From positions 62,001 to 126,000 of the forward strand of contig JAJKFJ010020656.1 in assembly GCA_027382625.1 (NCBI GenBank): a DNA stretch of 64,000 nt. Reading direction: 5' to 3'. The position numbers and the translations under genes were made by a program. Source of the DNA: Tetmemena sp. SeJ-2015. Lineage: Eukaryota; Ciliophora; Spirotrichea; Sporadotrichida; Oxytrichidae. The notes beneath the pieces are model-generated. The model was given only the letters and a program-made list of their open reading frames with translations, did no database searches and was not told where the DNA came from. Each line of letters begins with the position of its first letter. Position 1 is the first letter of the stretch. Positions 24,080 through 35,131 of this stretch are shown here, one piece after another.

Positions 24080-24486
24080 ATTTGAATACAAATTTTTAAT
24101 CTCAAATGAAAATACAAAAATAATTGTATGTAGTGGTTAATTTACAAGTATTGCAAATTAATACCTAAAATTAAATCAAATTGTTTAATGAAACGGAATC
24201 CTTAAAACAAAGAAGTTTACACTTAAACTTAATTTATAATGAAAATGATTTGAATTTGTTTAAGTAGGTGACAAATTATTTCGGAAGGCTACTTACCTCG
24301 CAACGGAGAGTGAAGAAGTAAGCAACGACTCTGAGATTAGAATGAGAGCAGTGACGACCAAGCCTCCAGCCCACCCGCCAAACTTACTTCTCAAAAAGTA
24401 GCAACTAAAATAAAGTTATTCAGAAGCCATCCCTAAAATTGGTAACCTAATCTTATAATTATCGTAATCTATTTTACCTTAATAAT
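24080..24486. other. Intergenic or unplaced 5' exon region
   Basis: AT-rich to about 24270, then short plus-strand frames (about 24270-24460) that could be a 5' exon of the next gene. No start codon can be assigned with confidence. Confidence 0.35.
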
Positions 24487-25469
24487 CTACGAAATAGCCA
24501 CCAGCCAAATAAGTTACAGTGGCTTCTTCTAGCTCGTCCGTAGTAAAAGTTGTCTCTTAATAAGCCAAAACTTAAAACAAAAGCCAATCAAAATCTGAAC
24601 TTAGCCCTGATACTCGCTAGATTAAGAATAAGTAGATGGATGTAGCTAAAACTAGTTCTTAAAATGTGAAGAATGTTCAAAAAATGAGGGAAGAGCCAAC
24701 TATGAAAAGCAGTAAAGTACTTCCTTAGTAGCAGCAAACCTACGCATTAAAACAATAGTAAAATCCTAAAGTGCAACAGTAAACTAATAAAACGGCATTA
24801 TAATAAGTAAAAAAGAAATAAGTTGAATCTTCTTCATCCATTTAACAAAAACAGGTAAAGGTAATTACTCCAAGCTCTTCAGAAGAGGAGGAAGATGATG
24901 GATCAAACCAAGAAGAAATAAGTGAGGAATCTGATGAGGAAGAAAACGAAGCCATAGAAGTGAAAGTTGTGAAGCCTAAAGTTAAATCTTAATCAAGTGA
25001 CTAGCAGGAAGAAAGTTCAAGTGAATAAGAGAGCCCTGAGTAAAGTTCAAGGAACGATAACCAAAAGCAAAAATCTAACAAAGTATAATAAAAAGTATAA
25101 ATTGGCAACAGCTCAGACGAAGAAGAAGTGAGTGAGTCTGGTAATTAATCATAAAATGAAGATTCTTCTCAAGAAGAAGAAGAATCTATGTATTCAAAAA
25201 GCGATAAAGGACAACAAGTCATAACAAAAACATCTTCCTAAAAGTTAAATACTTAAAAGCAAAATAGAAATCCAGTTAAAATGGAATCCGACTCAAGCTC
25301 AGATGAAGATTTACAAATTAGTTAGCAGTAGTAAAAGTAAGTTAAGATGAAAAATGGCAAGCATTAAGATTTAAAGAAAAAGAACAAGACATAAATTTCA
25401 TCAGATGATGAAGAAGCTGCAGAAAATTAAATCAAAGAAAGAAATCTAAATAAGACAAAAATAGCTTGA
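24487..25469 (+). CDS. Acidic Ser/Gln-rich protein, Nopp140/SRP40-like composition
   Basis: One long frame to TGA 25467-25469 containing dozens of TAA/TAG codons. It has repeated blocks of serine followed by acidic residues (PSSSEEEEDD, NSSDEEEVSES, SSQEEEESMY, ESDSSSDEDLQ, ISSDDEEAAE) separated by Lys/Gln/Val linkers (KVVKPKVKSQ). This alternation of phosphorylatable acidic-serine and basic tracts is the pattern of nucleolar chaperones such as Nopp140/SRP40, but the conserved SRP40 C-terminal domain was not seen, so the name is by composition only. The true start may lie upstream in the 24270-24460 exon-like region. Confidence 0.55.
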
Positions 25470-25559
25470 GTAAGCTTAAAAGTAGCTAAAGATAAAAAAT
25501 AACTAGAGTCTTAGAAATAAACTTCCAGATCGGATATTTCACAAGCACTGTCAATTTAT

Positions 25560-27744
25560 TTAAATTTTGTCAAATAAATAAGGGAAATAAAGCAACCTCC
25601 TCATTCTTGGATCTAATAGATCAGGCTTATCGGAGAGTGCCACAAAAGTTTAGAAGATCAATTTAGAAGTTAATAGTCAAGAGTATCTCGAGAGATATCA
25701 ATCAATAATAAGGTAGTCTCAAGAATTTAAAGAATTATAAGAAGAGGTTAAAAAGCTAGTCGTTGAGTTAGAAGAACAGAAAGAAATTTCTTCAAATTTT
25801 AAAACTCTCTATGAACAGTCCATAAGAGAGTAAGAACAATAGGAAGATAGGATCTTATCCTATGAGCATTAAGTAAAGAACAAAGAATACACTCTACAAG
25901 AGAAGGATTTATTTATTCTTCTTCTATTAAATGAATAAATGCTTTTTAGATTTTGAGATATCAGAGTAGAGGCTAAACATGTCTGATTTATCCTAGTAAA
26001 TAATAGAGAGAAATGTGAAAATAACTTCACTCAATGACGAGATTTTTAGCCTCAAAGATTAGCTGAAGAAGTATGATGAATTTGTAAAAGCACAAGAAGC
26101 AAACTGAAGAATTCGCTATTTTGAAAGCCAAATACTACCTTGATCTTTATCGAATAGAGTTCAAAGTAGTTGCCGATTACCAGATGCGTGGGAGGAAAAT
26201 AGAATCCTAGAAGAGAAAGTATAGATTTATGAGGAGGAGATATCCTCATATCAGAATAAGCTTGAGAATTAAACTCATTTCCTTTATGTTTTCAAGAATT
26301 TGGGGATAAGGAACGATCATTTAGAAGCTGAGAATTTATAGATGAGCGACTAGATTTAAAGATTGGAAGCTGAAATGCAGAACCAGCAGTAAGACATCAT
26401 ATCTTTGAGTAAAGAGAACACTGAACTTAATAGTCAAGTTCAAATACTTCAAATTTAGAATGACTAACTTTTTCAAGAAGTCACTGAGAAAAACGATGAG
26501 CTCGAGGAGAGATTAAAGAGCTTGAGTAAGATAATTAAAAGCAATGAGTAACTAAGATAGAAGGTGAAATTCGTATAAGAAACTTTTAAGAAATTCAAAG
26601 TTGAATAGTATGGAAAGGCTCTGAATGATCTCAAGGATAAGCAAAGTGAGATTGAAATATTGAAAGATATGACAAGAGGGAACCTTATTCAGGTGAAGAC
26701 GAAGGATAGAGAGATACTTAGTCTAAAGTAGAAGCTAGTCAATCATGAAGGGAGCTTAGTGTCACTCCCTGGAGTTTAGAATTAAAATTTCCAAGTACCA
26801 AGTTTCCACACTCCTAATGCTTAATCTAATCAGTAGACTATTAGAAAAATAAGCTATTAATTTTTTATTGAAAAGGCCAGTCTAAAGAGCAGTCTCCTTA
26901 CAAGATATACAACTAAAATGCTATTGCTCTGAGTAGAAACAACTAGCCTTAAAGAATGTATCAGAATAACACCTAGTTAGGCAGCAGACCTTAGTAATTA
27001 CCATCTTTGCGACATGACCTTGCGATAAACTAGTCAGTTACAAATATCTCTCAAAGTTAATTGCAGAACTTTGAGGATGCAAACCATGCTGCTGTCAATT
27101 AGAGTTTACCTAATCTAGCCAATCTTTCCTCTCAGCTGCAAAATAATCACTATCCTTCACGTAGTGACTAGCATCAGCATCAGTATATTACATCCTTGAA
27201 GGGAAGCATTCTAGCTGGCAATTAAAGTTCTATCAACTCCTCACAGGCAGCTAACTATCAGAAACTTAATAGCTCAACAAATTAAAGTAACCTAAGCCAA
27301 AGTGAATAGAGAGACTACTAAATCAGAAACATTCTCAACAAGAGACAGCAAGAGCAGTAGAAAAATCATTCAGAGCAATAATTCAGACAGAGAAAATAGC
27401 AATACGATCCTAAAAGCTAGCTGAGAGAAGAAGAACTAAGTCCTCAAGGTGCTTCAAGAAGTTCAGTCAATAATTTTAGCATTAAAGGACTGCAAAAATA
27501 GTCAGAAGACCTTGAACATGTCAAAATAGGAGTGAGGCAATCTTTTTCGAGAGAGCGAGTCTAAAGAATTAAGATTAAGAGGTAGCAGGAGCTTTTGTAG
27601 CTGAGTTAGACACATATAGATTCAGAAATGTAGAAAATAGAAAACGACAATGGGGAAGTTCATTTCAATAGCAGAGATTAATTAATCCAAGATAATTAAC
27701 AGATAGACATTGAGACTATCAAAAGAAATCTACCTCCAAGTTGA
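25560..27744 (+). CDS. Long coiled-coil protein
   Basis: After an unplaced start the frame reads as heptad-rich coiled coil from about 25620 (QEFKELQEEVKKLVVELEEQ) through 26760 (NLQMSDQIQRLEAEMQNQQQ, KIIKSNEQLRQKVKFV), then a low-complexity Q/N/S tail to TGA 27742-27744. An IES at 25921-25953 is clear. Further shifts near 26100, 26190 and 26860 probably mark other small insertions or indels. No enzymatic motif; a structural protein of cytoskeleton, basal body or membrane traffic would fit, but nothing in the sequence decides. Confidence 0.65.
25921..25953 (+). other. IES, 33 nt, pointer GATTT
   Basis: GATTT at 25916-25920 and 25949-25953. Removing 25921-25953 joins LQEKD to FEISEQRLNMSDL in one coiled-coil frame; the uncut frame ends at a TGA just after. 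The segment has no GT-AG borders. Confidence 0.85.
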
Positions 27745-27849
27745 TAATTAAAATTTTTTTATATAGACTTAATCATAGTCTCTTAATTTTCATAACTAAT
27801 CCAAGTCTGAGATAGAGAGAAGTTTAATTAAATTTATTATTGCATCGAA

Positions 27850-29230
27850 ATGGGAGCGAACACTTCAACTTGCTGCGTTAGAAGAGAGAAAGAAGAGCTC
27901 TCTTAAAATGAGCTTGAGGATTTGAAGAAGTTCAACCTCTCAGCCTATCAAGGACTTTAAGTTTCAAAAACTACTGCAAATCTACCTTTGCTTAGAAACG
28001 TAATGGAGGTGCAAGACGATCCCTATGGCTTTGAAAGCCAAATGGACGAGTCTGTGGTGTATACAAATCAAGTGAGGACCCAAAACCACTCCAGGCAAAC
28101 AAGTCCTGACAGAAGACTGCTGAACAGCCAGAGTCATCAGATGCTTCTGCAAAGGAATAGAGGCTCCTTCACAACGCAGGGGATGATGACTAAGGCAAGA
28201 TAGGAGATTTTAATCAGCAGCCTTATGTAATGAGTTCTTTCCACAACAGAGTGAAGTAAATGGTGCAACAGTATAAGGAACAAAGGCGACTGGAAATGCA
28301 AGGAGGAGATAAAAATCAGTAAGTCATCGCAGCTACGGGCATGCTCAATACAAGCTAGTTCAGCTCAAGTCAAAATGAAGATGTCTACCAGATTGAGTAA
28401 AACTAGAGACATCACCATCATCTTCACCTACCTCATCCATCAAAGTAAAACTAACAGGCTTACAATAGCGCAGCTGCGCATCAGAAAAATAAAAACACCA
28501 ATTCACTGCGCTATAATAGCCAGAGCAAGAGTAAACCTGCTATAGAGGCAGCAATTAGGAAGGAAGCTAATCCTCTCAAGGGAAAGATAAAGGTGAAGAA
28601 GAGCAACAGGAAAATTCACCAGATCTAGCAAGAGCTATTTATGGAATACTAGAAAGATAACGAGTACTATCAGATTGAGAGAATAAGAGTCAGACCTGGC
28701 TAGAACAGTGGCTAGTAAGGAGGTGTGAACGAAGGTGATTCTCTAGTGACTCCCTTGAATTTCGCCGAGCTGGATGAGGATATCAGGATGATAAACAGAC
28801 TGGCAAATAAAAATTAACACCAGAGAATGTAAAGCGCCAGAAACAATAGCGTTCTCTATGAATCTCTAAATACCACCAATATCTCTTCTAACTAGAAACA
28901 GAACGATTCAGCTAACATATTCAATAACAACTTCTTGTAGAGTGCTTAGAATTAGAATCATTTAAGCTCTGGAATCAAACATCACAAACGCTCATGATGT
29001 ATTTATTCCTTCTTATTTTTCTTCACGAAAGAACCTACATGTGAATGCCAATTTGTAACAGTAGCAGCAAGAACTTGGCATTCCTTAGAGTGGCAAAGGA
29101 AGCAAGAAGCAGTTTACTATGAGTGCTTCATCCTCACCAATCCACCTAAAAATGAGGAATCTGCTTGAGGAAAGCGATCAGATTTGCTTTCAACTGAGGT
29201 ATAAGTACCTTTTAAGTTATTTGATAATGG
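27850..29230 (+). CDS. Predicted N-myristoylated/palmitoylated low-complexity protein 1
   Basis: Starts MGANTSTCCVRREKEEL. Gly2 with Thr5/Ser6 fits the N-myristoylation rule, and the adjacent Cys pair fits palmitoylation, so membrane attachment is likely. The body is Q/N/S/H-rich with a basic patch (KGKIKVKKSNRKIHQIQQEL at about 28580-28640). One change of frame lies near 28198 and another interruption at about 28990-29040, where the frame stops at TGA and resumes with NLQQQQQELGIPQSG, possibly an IES. Ends near 29230. The next gene begins MGSQLSGCC, a similar lipidation start, so the pair may be distant paralogues. Confidence 0.6.
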
Positions 29231-29705
29231 CTGAGAGTAGTTGTATTATGGATTATTGATATAATTTTTCGTATTTGCCTATTTAGTTGTGTGATTTAGT
29301 GCTAAGAATATAATTAGTTTTATAAGAAACCTTAACTTAATCAGCCATTCAAGTATATTATTTTTGTCTTAAATGTGGAGTAATTCTTAAGTTTATAAGT
29401 TCTATTATCCAATGATTTTCTTTCATTTTAAATTATGCAAAAATAATTGAAGTGATTCCTATCAATCTAAAATTACTTTGCTTATAATCGAGAGAGCATC
29501 AAAATGAAAAAAAGTATTCATCAAAATTTAGGTTATTTAAATAAAAAGCTGTAAAAACATTGATCATTATTTTTTCAATTTCTCCATTTTTAGATTAAAT
29601 TTCGATAATAAATAAAGCTTCAAAATTTATAGGAGATGAACACTTTTGTTTAGGGTTTATTTCATAAAAATTAAATTAAAAAAGGTTTCTGATAAGCGAA
29701 ATTAA

Positions 29706-32300
29706 ATGGGATCATAACTCTCAGGGTGCTGCCTAAATCGTGAGAAAAGCGAGGATATGATAAAAGACTAGTCCGACCCTCGACTTCCCTCCACTGGCCT
29801 CAGTAAATATATCTACATCTTATTTAAACTTAGTAAAATAAAGAGTCTAACTTTAATTGAGCGGGCAAGTTTAGTTATAGGATCGAACAGAAGAAAGAAG
29901 AAGAGGGTTAAGAAAACCCAGGATGGCGATATTTCACAGAATGAAGAAGTGGGCACCAATGAATAATCATTTGACTACGAAAGTGTCAATTCCTCTCAAA
30001 TTTATGTACGTTTCTCACACTTCACGAATTCAACTAAATTTTATTGAATTATCATAAACTTTGATTATAGTCGCCTGAGTAATCATTTCATGAGAAGGGA
30101 ACTCAAGGCACAAGAGATTCTATAAATACTCAAAGCCCAAAATCTAAGCAAGCGACACCGCAAACGTCACCATAGTTAAATCTTTAAGAGCAATCACCAC
30201 TTTTAGAACCCAATACCAAATTTTTCAACCCTCAATAGCAACCCCAACAAGTAGAACCGATCACCCAAGTCTAATCAGAAAGCGTTCTAGTTTAATAGCG
30301 ATCTATTTCGCCCAAGGCAAGTTAGAGCTCCAGAGATCAAAGAGCTAATAATAATAGTGCTTTAATTCAAGGATTAAATGCGGTGAGTACGGATCTTATT
30401 TCGCCCAAATCAACTGGCAGCCACAGCAAATTCCTGACCTAAAATACTATCGACTTGCAGAAGAATAAGTACAACACTAAGGTGCCTATATAAGAGGAGC
30501 ATGAAGTCTTCTCTCATGATGAAGGGGAGGAATCTGAGGAGAGAATGATAGGCAGCCCGGATTCTAACGCTGATGCAAGATAAGGTAAGCTTACAACATA
30601 AATCCTGAAATTATAAGATGTAAAACGCAATAAGAAATTCATTTTGAGTATCCATATCAATTACTTGAGATAATTAATTGCCGAATTATAAAATAACTTT
30701 TCGTTTAGATCTAAGCGAGATTGCAGATGATGGCAATCTGTAAAGTGATCCCTCAGTGGATATGAACTCAAAGAATCAAGGAAGTGAGCGAGCCCCTAAT
30801 AAGCCTAGTACTGGGATATAAAGACAGGAGACCCTCGTCCAGCAAATTCACTAAGACAATCACAGCAGCGTTGATGACGATAGCATGAGAGGAAAGATAA
30901 GGCTGGGCAGTGAAGATGAAAGCTTTGTTGAGGAGAGCAAGAGTCAAATACTAGGAGGGGAAGATGCAAACACCAGTCGAATGATGGCTATGATTAATGA
31001 TACTATGACTGAGGACAACAGGAGCTAGGATAGTGACACGAATATAGTGAGGTAGAATACTCGAGGCAAAATGGGAGGAAGCATGAACTCTTCTTTCATG
31101 AGCCAGGGACAAGTCAAAAGAACATCTAACATTGGAGAGAAGAAGAAAAAGGTGATCTAGATCTAGCTTGACGACTAGGATGACAGCTTTGAATCTGACA
31201 CAGATATTCGTCCAACTGGTGGCCAGCCAGTTAGAGGTATATCCTCACTTAGTGGGAGCCAGGAATCTGCTGGCCAAGTAATTAAGATTAAGAAGTATGG
31301 AGGCGGTATAAATTCTTCTAGAGTGGATTCCTCAATGGATGATGAAGTGATGAGCTAGAATTCAAACTTCACTAATACCTCAGTCTAGATGAAATCAGGA
31401 GGCATCTCGTAAAACTAGCAAAGCTCTTACAAAACTCTGAGTAGGTTTCAGGGCCAAAGCGACATAAATAAGGTTTAAATGATAGAAGGAGAGAGTGGCA
31501 GTGAGGCTGATTAAATGAGTAACTACACGATAACTTCAATAAAGATGGAAAATCGTTCTAAGAATAGCACCAGCACAATTACTAAAAATCTCCAATAGAT
31601 GAATAATAGAAGCAGGGCGGGAACTACAAAGACTCAGCTGAGTGGTAATCATCTCTCAGCCAACATTCGAAGATAGAGTTGGATAAAGGGCAGCACTCAG
31701 AGGGCATAAAACTTGAGCTAGCTTTCACGCTCTCCAAAGGTTGTACTCTCTGACGATAATTCCTCAAACATGGATGTGCAATATATTTCATAAGGAAACA
31801 TAGATCAGTTCGCAGATGAAGATGAATAAATTTCCGAGGGATCTGTCAAAGATATGAACGGAAACTATCATTACAGCCGCTCAAACTCGCAAACCTCCAA
31901 TACTTCTATCAAGGCTATGAGTATGGGTATGCAAAAGAGTGGCTCTCAAAGGTCGATTCATTTGGCTAATGAGAAAGATAGAGACTATAGTCAGGGTTAA
32001 GGAAGTCCAAGCAACAGCAGTCGTTTCGGTTCCTCTAACTTAAGTAAAGAGCACAAGCAGAAACTTACTCTAGATCTCTCTAAGTTAAATAACAACAACG
32101 GCAAATAAACTAACTTAAGTGTCTAGGATCCAAGCTAGAGTAAAGTTTAAAAGCAGAAGAACTCCTCTTAATCTTAAGCAAGCCAGAAATATAAACCTGT
32201 TAAAGTGGAAAGAACGATAGTAAATCTAGACTCACAGCAGCAAGGGATTATCGAGGAGAAAAGCTTTGAGAGCTCATTCAGAAATAGCTAGATAATGTGA
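29706..32300 (+). CDS. Predicted N-myristoylated/palmitoylated low-complexity protein 2
   Basis: Starts MGSQLSGCCLNREKSEDM: Gly2, Ser6 and two Cys, a dual-lipidation start. Introns inferred at 29803-29874 (72 nt, frame stays open if retained), 30006-30070 and 30585-30708, all GT...AG; the last two contain TGA codons in the running frame, so they must be removed. The body from 30709 to TGA 32298-32300 is one open frame, Ser/Asn/Gln/Asp-rich with many SS, GS and acidic clusters (DDQDDSFESDTDI, ADEDEQISEGS) and no fold. Membrane-linked scaffold-type protein; function unknown. Confidence 0.68.
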
Positions 32301-32478
32301 GCTGCTAAGACTAATTTTAAGTATGAGAGTTATAATTAAGGGCAATAATTAAGTCAGCTCTTAACAATCTAACATGTGGATGAGTTTACACTCTTTTTAA
32401 GCTATCAAAAAAGAATATACTTAAGATTTAATTTCAAATTCTCACTTAGCTTGTCGCTCATTATTTCTTGCTCGCATC

Positions 32479-32628
32479 ATGGATGATGAAGATTAAGAAA
32501 CACGTAAGAAATCAACTAAAGATCATTTCGTCTATCAAGTTTACAATCACACCTTCTTATGGCTGAGGATATTTCTTGATCGATTGCTGCTTTCCGCTTT
32601 TAAAGTCATCAAGTAAACTTAAAAGTGA
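32479..32628 (+). CDS. Small ORF, possible single-helix protein
   Basis: A 49-codon frame, MDDEDQETRKKSTK followed by FLWLRIFLDRLLLSAFKVI, ending KQTQK and TGA. A charged start plus one hydrophobic helix could be a small membrane protein, or a first exon whose continuation is not recognised. No family match known to me. Confidence 0.35.
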
Positions 32629-33401
32629 ATTATATTTCATCTAATTATCGCTTTAATTTACTGCTTTACTTAAGCAAGCACAGTCTTGAGTTAGCTAGGA
32701 GTAGTAGAAATGTTAAATCCTTATTGAGAAAGCTTATTAGCCAGTTCCATTTGATGATTATCTGCCAATGTGTCATTCACACTGCGATGTTTAATGCGTG
32801 ATCTGATCGCAGGCACTCCAAAAGCACTCCAGCTCCACAGTGAGATATCACCAAGTCTGCTTTGTAAATTATCTAATCAAGCACCACAAAGCGTTCCACA
32901 TCCACTTGGAATTTATTTGTTGAAGTTAGTATTATCGGCTCATAGTCTCCACTAAATTGCAATTTCAATTTAACAGAATTAGAAGTAGAGAATAAAGTAG
33001 GAAACATATTTAAGAAAATGTCTAGGCACTTACTTTCCTCTCTAAACTAGGAGATATCCAAAGCCAGCCTTGTGCAAACCTTCTAAGAATTCTAGATTGT
33101 CTATTGCTGAGATAAGTTCATCAAATTATGTGCTTCCTACTGCTACTACACACTTCATATATTAAAATTAAAATGAGATAACACTTCTTTCCTTAGTTTT
33201 CCATAGAATCACAGTTTTCGAAAGTCTAAATTTATAATTTCATTATCCCTCTTGACTACGACTATATGATGAATTCATAAAGGAATCATCTAGAAGAATA
33301 TCTTTGGATGCGAGTGGTTGGGTTAACTACTTAGGGTGAGAGTCGTCTGAGTTAATCATTATATTAAATAATAACCTTCACCAACCACACCTACATCCTA
33401 A
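32629..33401. other. Intergenic, no supported gene
   Basis: Short frames only, among them a plus frame near 33018 (MSRHLLSSLNQEISKASL) that meets a TGA after about 30 codons. The last stretch before 33402 is the probable eEF1B-gamma promoter. Confidence 0.45.
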
Positions 33402-34762
33402 ATGGTAAGTTCACATTTTCATTCCCACATGCAAATCCACTCCTATCTATCCATAAAATGCACATGTATTTACCCTTTGCCTTATAGAAGCTCTACACCA
33501 ACAAAGCATTCGGAAATCTCTTTGTCGACGTCGTCGCCGTCACTGCCAGCCTCGCCGGCGTTCAACTTACCGAGGAGGTCGTCTCTGAGGAGGTTGCCAA
33601 GTCCAAGGAGTTCAAGGCCAAGTCCCTCACCGGCAAGTACCCCCTCCTCGAGACCGAAAACGGAACCATCGTTGAGTCTGCTGCCATCTCCAAGTTCATC
33701 GCTAGACAGTCTGCCAACAACCTCGTCGGAGCCAACAACTGGGAAAGCGCTCAGATCGATCAGTTCACTGACTTCGCCTCCACCTCCATCATCCCCCACC
33801 TCAGAGTCATCGCCCAAGCCATCTTCGGCCACGGAAGCATCGAGACTGAGGCCTTCAACAACTCCGTCAAGGAGATCAAGGAACACGTCAGAGTCCTCAA
33901 CACCCACCTCCAGGGCAAGACCTAAACCATGACATCATTTGGTAATGAAAGAAGCTTCTAATTTTCACTTGAGGTTACCTCGTTGGAGATAGACTCACCG
34001 TTGCTGACATCCAAGTCGCCTTCTCCCTCATCCTTGCTTTCCAAGGTTGCCCTCGATGGTGGCTTCAGAAAGTCAGTTGCCCCCAACGTTGCCGCATGGC
34101 TCGAGAGATTCGTCGCCCTCCCCGAGGTCGTCAAGAGACTCGGTCACGTTAAATTCGCTGCCAAGCCCCAGAAGGCCGTTGCCCCCGCCAAGAAGGAGGA
34201 GGAGAAGAAGGCCGTCGCTGCTGCCCCCAAGAAGGTAGCTGATGATGCCGAGTCCGCTCCCGTCAAGACCGTCGACCCCCTCGACGAACTCCCCCCCAGC
34301 AAGTTCGACATCATGGCCTTCAAGACCTACTTCGTTAACCTCCCCAACGAGCAGAAGAGAACCGAGGGAATCGACTTCTTCTTCAACAACTACGACAACG
34401 AGGGCTACTGCCTCTACTACGCCAAGTACGACAAGTACGAGGGTGAGGGTGTCGTGCTCTACCAAACCAGCAACCTCATGAACGGTTTCCTCCAGAGAAT
34501 CGACTCCTTCAGACGCCACACCTTCGCCATGATGGCCATCGTTGGAGAGGTCCCCAACCTCGACATCGAGTCCGTCTGGCTCTTCAGAGGCAAGGGCATC
34601 CCTCAGCAGATGATCGACCATCCTCAGTTCGAGTACTACACCAAGAGAGAGCTCACCCTCGACTCCGAGGCTGACAAGCAACTCATCAAGGAATTCTTCT
34701 GCGCCAAGGTCGGCGATATCGTCAACGGCAAGGTCGTCGTTGAGTGCAAGGCCCACAAGTGA
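33402..34762 (+). CDS. Elongation factor eEF1B gamma subunit
   Basis: Scaffold subunit of the exchange factor that reloads eEF1A with GTP. The ATG at 33402 is followed at once by an 83-nt GT-AG intron (33405-33487); the next exon begins KLYTNKAFGNLF. The N-terminal GST-like domain runs to about 34140 (KYPLLETENGT, VESAAISKFIAR, YLVGDRLTVADIQVA, AAWLERFVALPEV). A Lys/Ala/Pro-rich linker is followed by the EF1G C-terminal domain (about 34280-34760: FKTYFVNLPNEQKR, YDNEGYCLYYAKYDKY, NLMNGFLQRIDSFRRH, GEVPNLDIESVWLFRGK). A 53-nt segment at 33925-33977 with TA pointers must be removed, and one extra C at 34041-34042 shifts the frame. Codon use is strongly C-ending, with no TAA/TAG Gln codons in the body. 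Confidence 0.95.
33925..33977 (+). other. IES, 53 nt, pointer TA
   Basis: TA at 33923-33924 and 33976-33977. Removal joins HLQGKT to YLVGDRLTVADI exactly as in other eEF1B-gamma proteins. A 32-nt GT-AG intron inside (33942-33973) is possible but would leave seven extra residues in a conserved strand. Confidence 0.72.
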
Positions 34763-35131
34763 GCAGCACCCGCTTGCTGGCTCCTCTTCTTCCCAGAAGA
34801 TGGACTCAGCTTCAGTGTTAACCATCACACACGCTTTCTTTATTATTCAAGCAGAAATAATTCATAATATTCATAGATCAATCACTCTTCATCTCTCTTT
34901 CTTTTAATCCGACTGAGTTTTATACTTGATTCAAGATATGAATGATAAATGATTATAGAGTAAGAGTGTTTAAATTAAGCTGATTTGTGATTAAAAGAAG
35001 TGAATAGCAGATTTAATTCCTATCTTTGCTATAAGAACGCTTAGCAAATCAAAATTGATTGATGGTCCGCTGCCAATGGAGATAGAGAATAAATTGCAAT
35101 TAGTCAAAATAAAACTATATCATTCACTCAA
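34763..35131. other. Intergenic, 3' of eEF1B gamma
   Basis: AT-rich spacer containing the eEF1B-gamma 3' untranslated region and the promoter of the next plus-strand gene. No gene or element seen. Confidence 0.6.

Noticed and set aside
33402..33932. Plus ORF of 176 codons rich in Ser/Pro over the eEF1B-gamma N-terminus
   Set aside because: It is an out-of-frame reading through the first intron and exon 2; the shifted frame gives the conserved GST-like domain.
34073..34828. Long minus-strand ORF of 251 codons opposite eEF1B-gamma
   Set aside because: It is the antisense shadow of a strongly C-ending gene; the plus strand encodes clear eEF1B-gamma domains.
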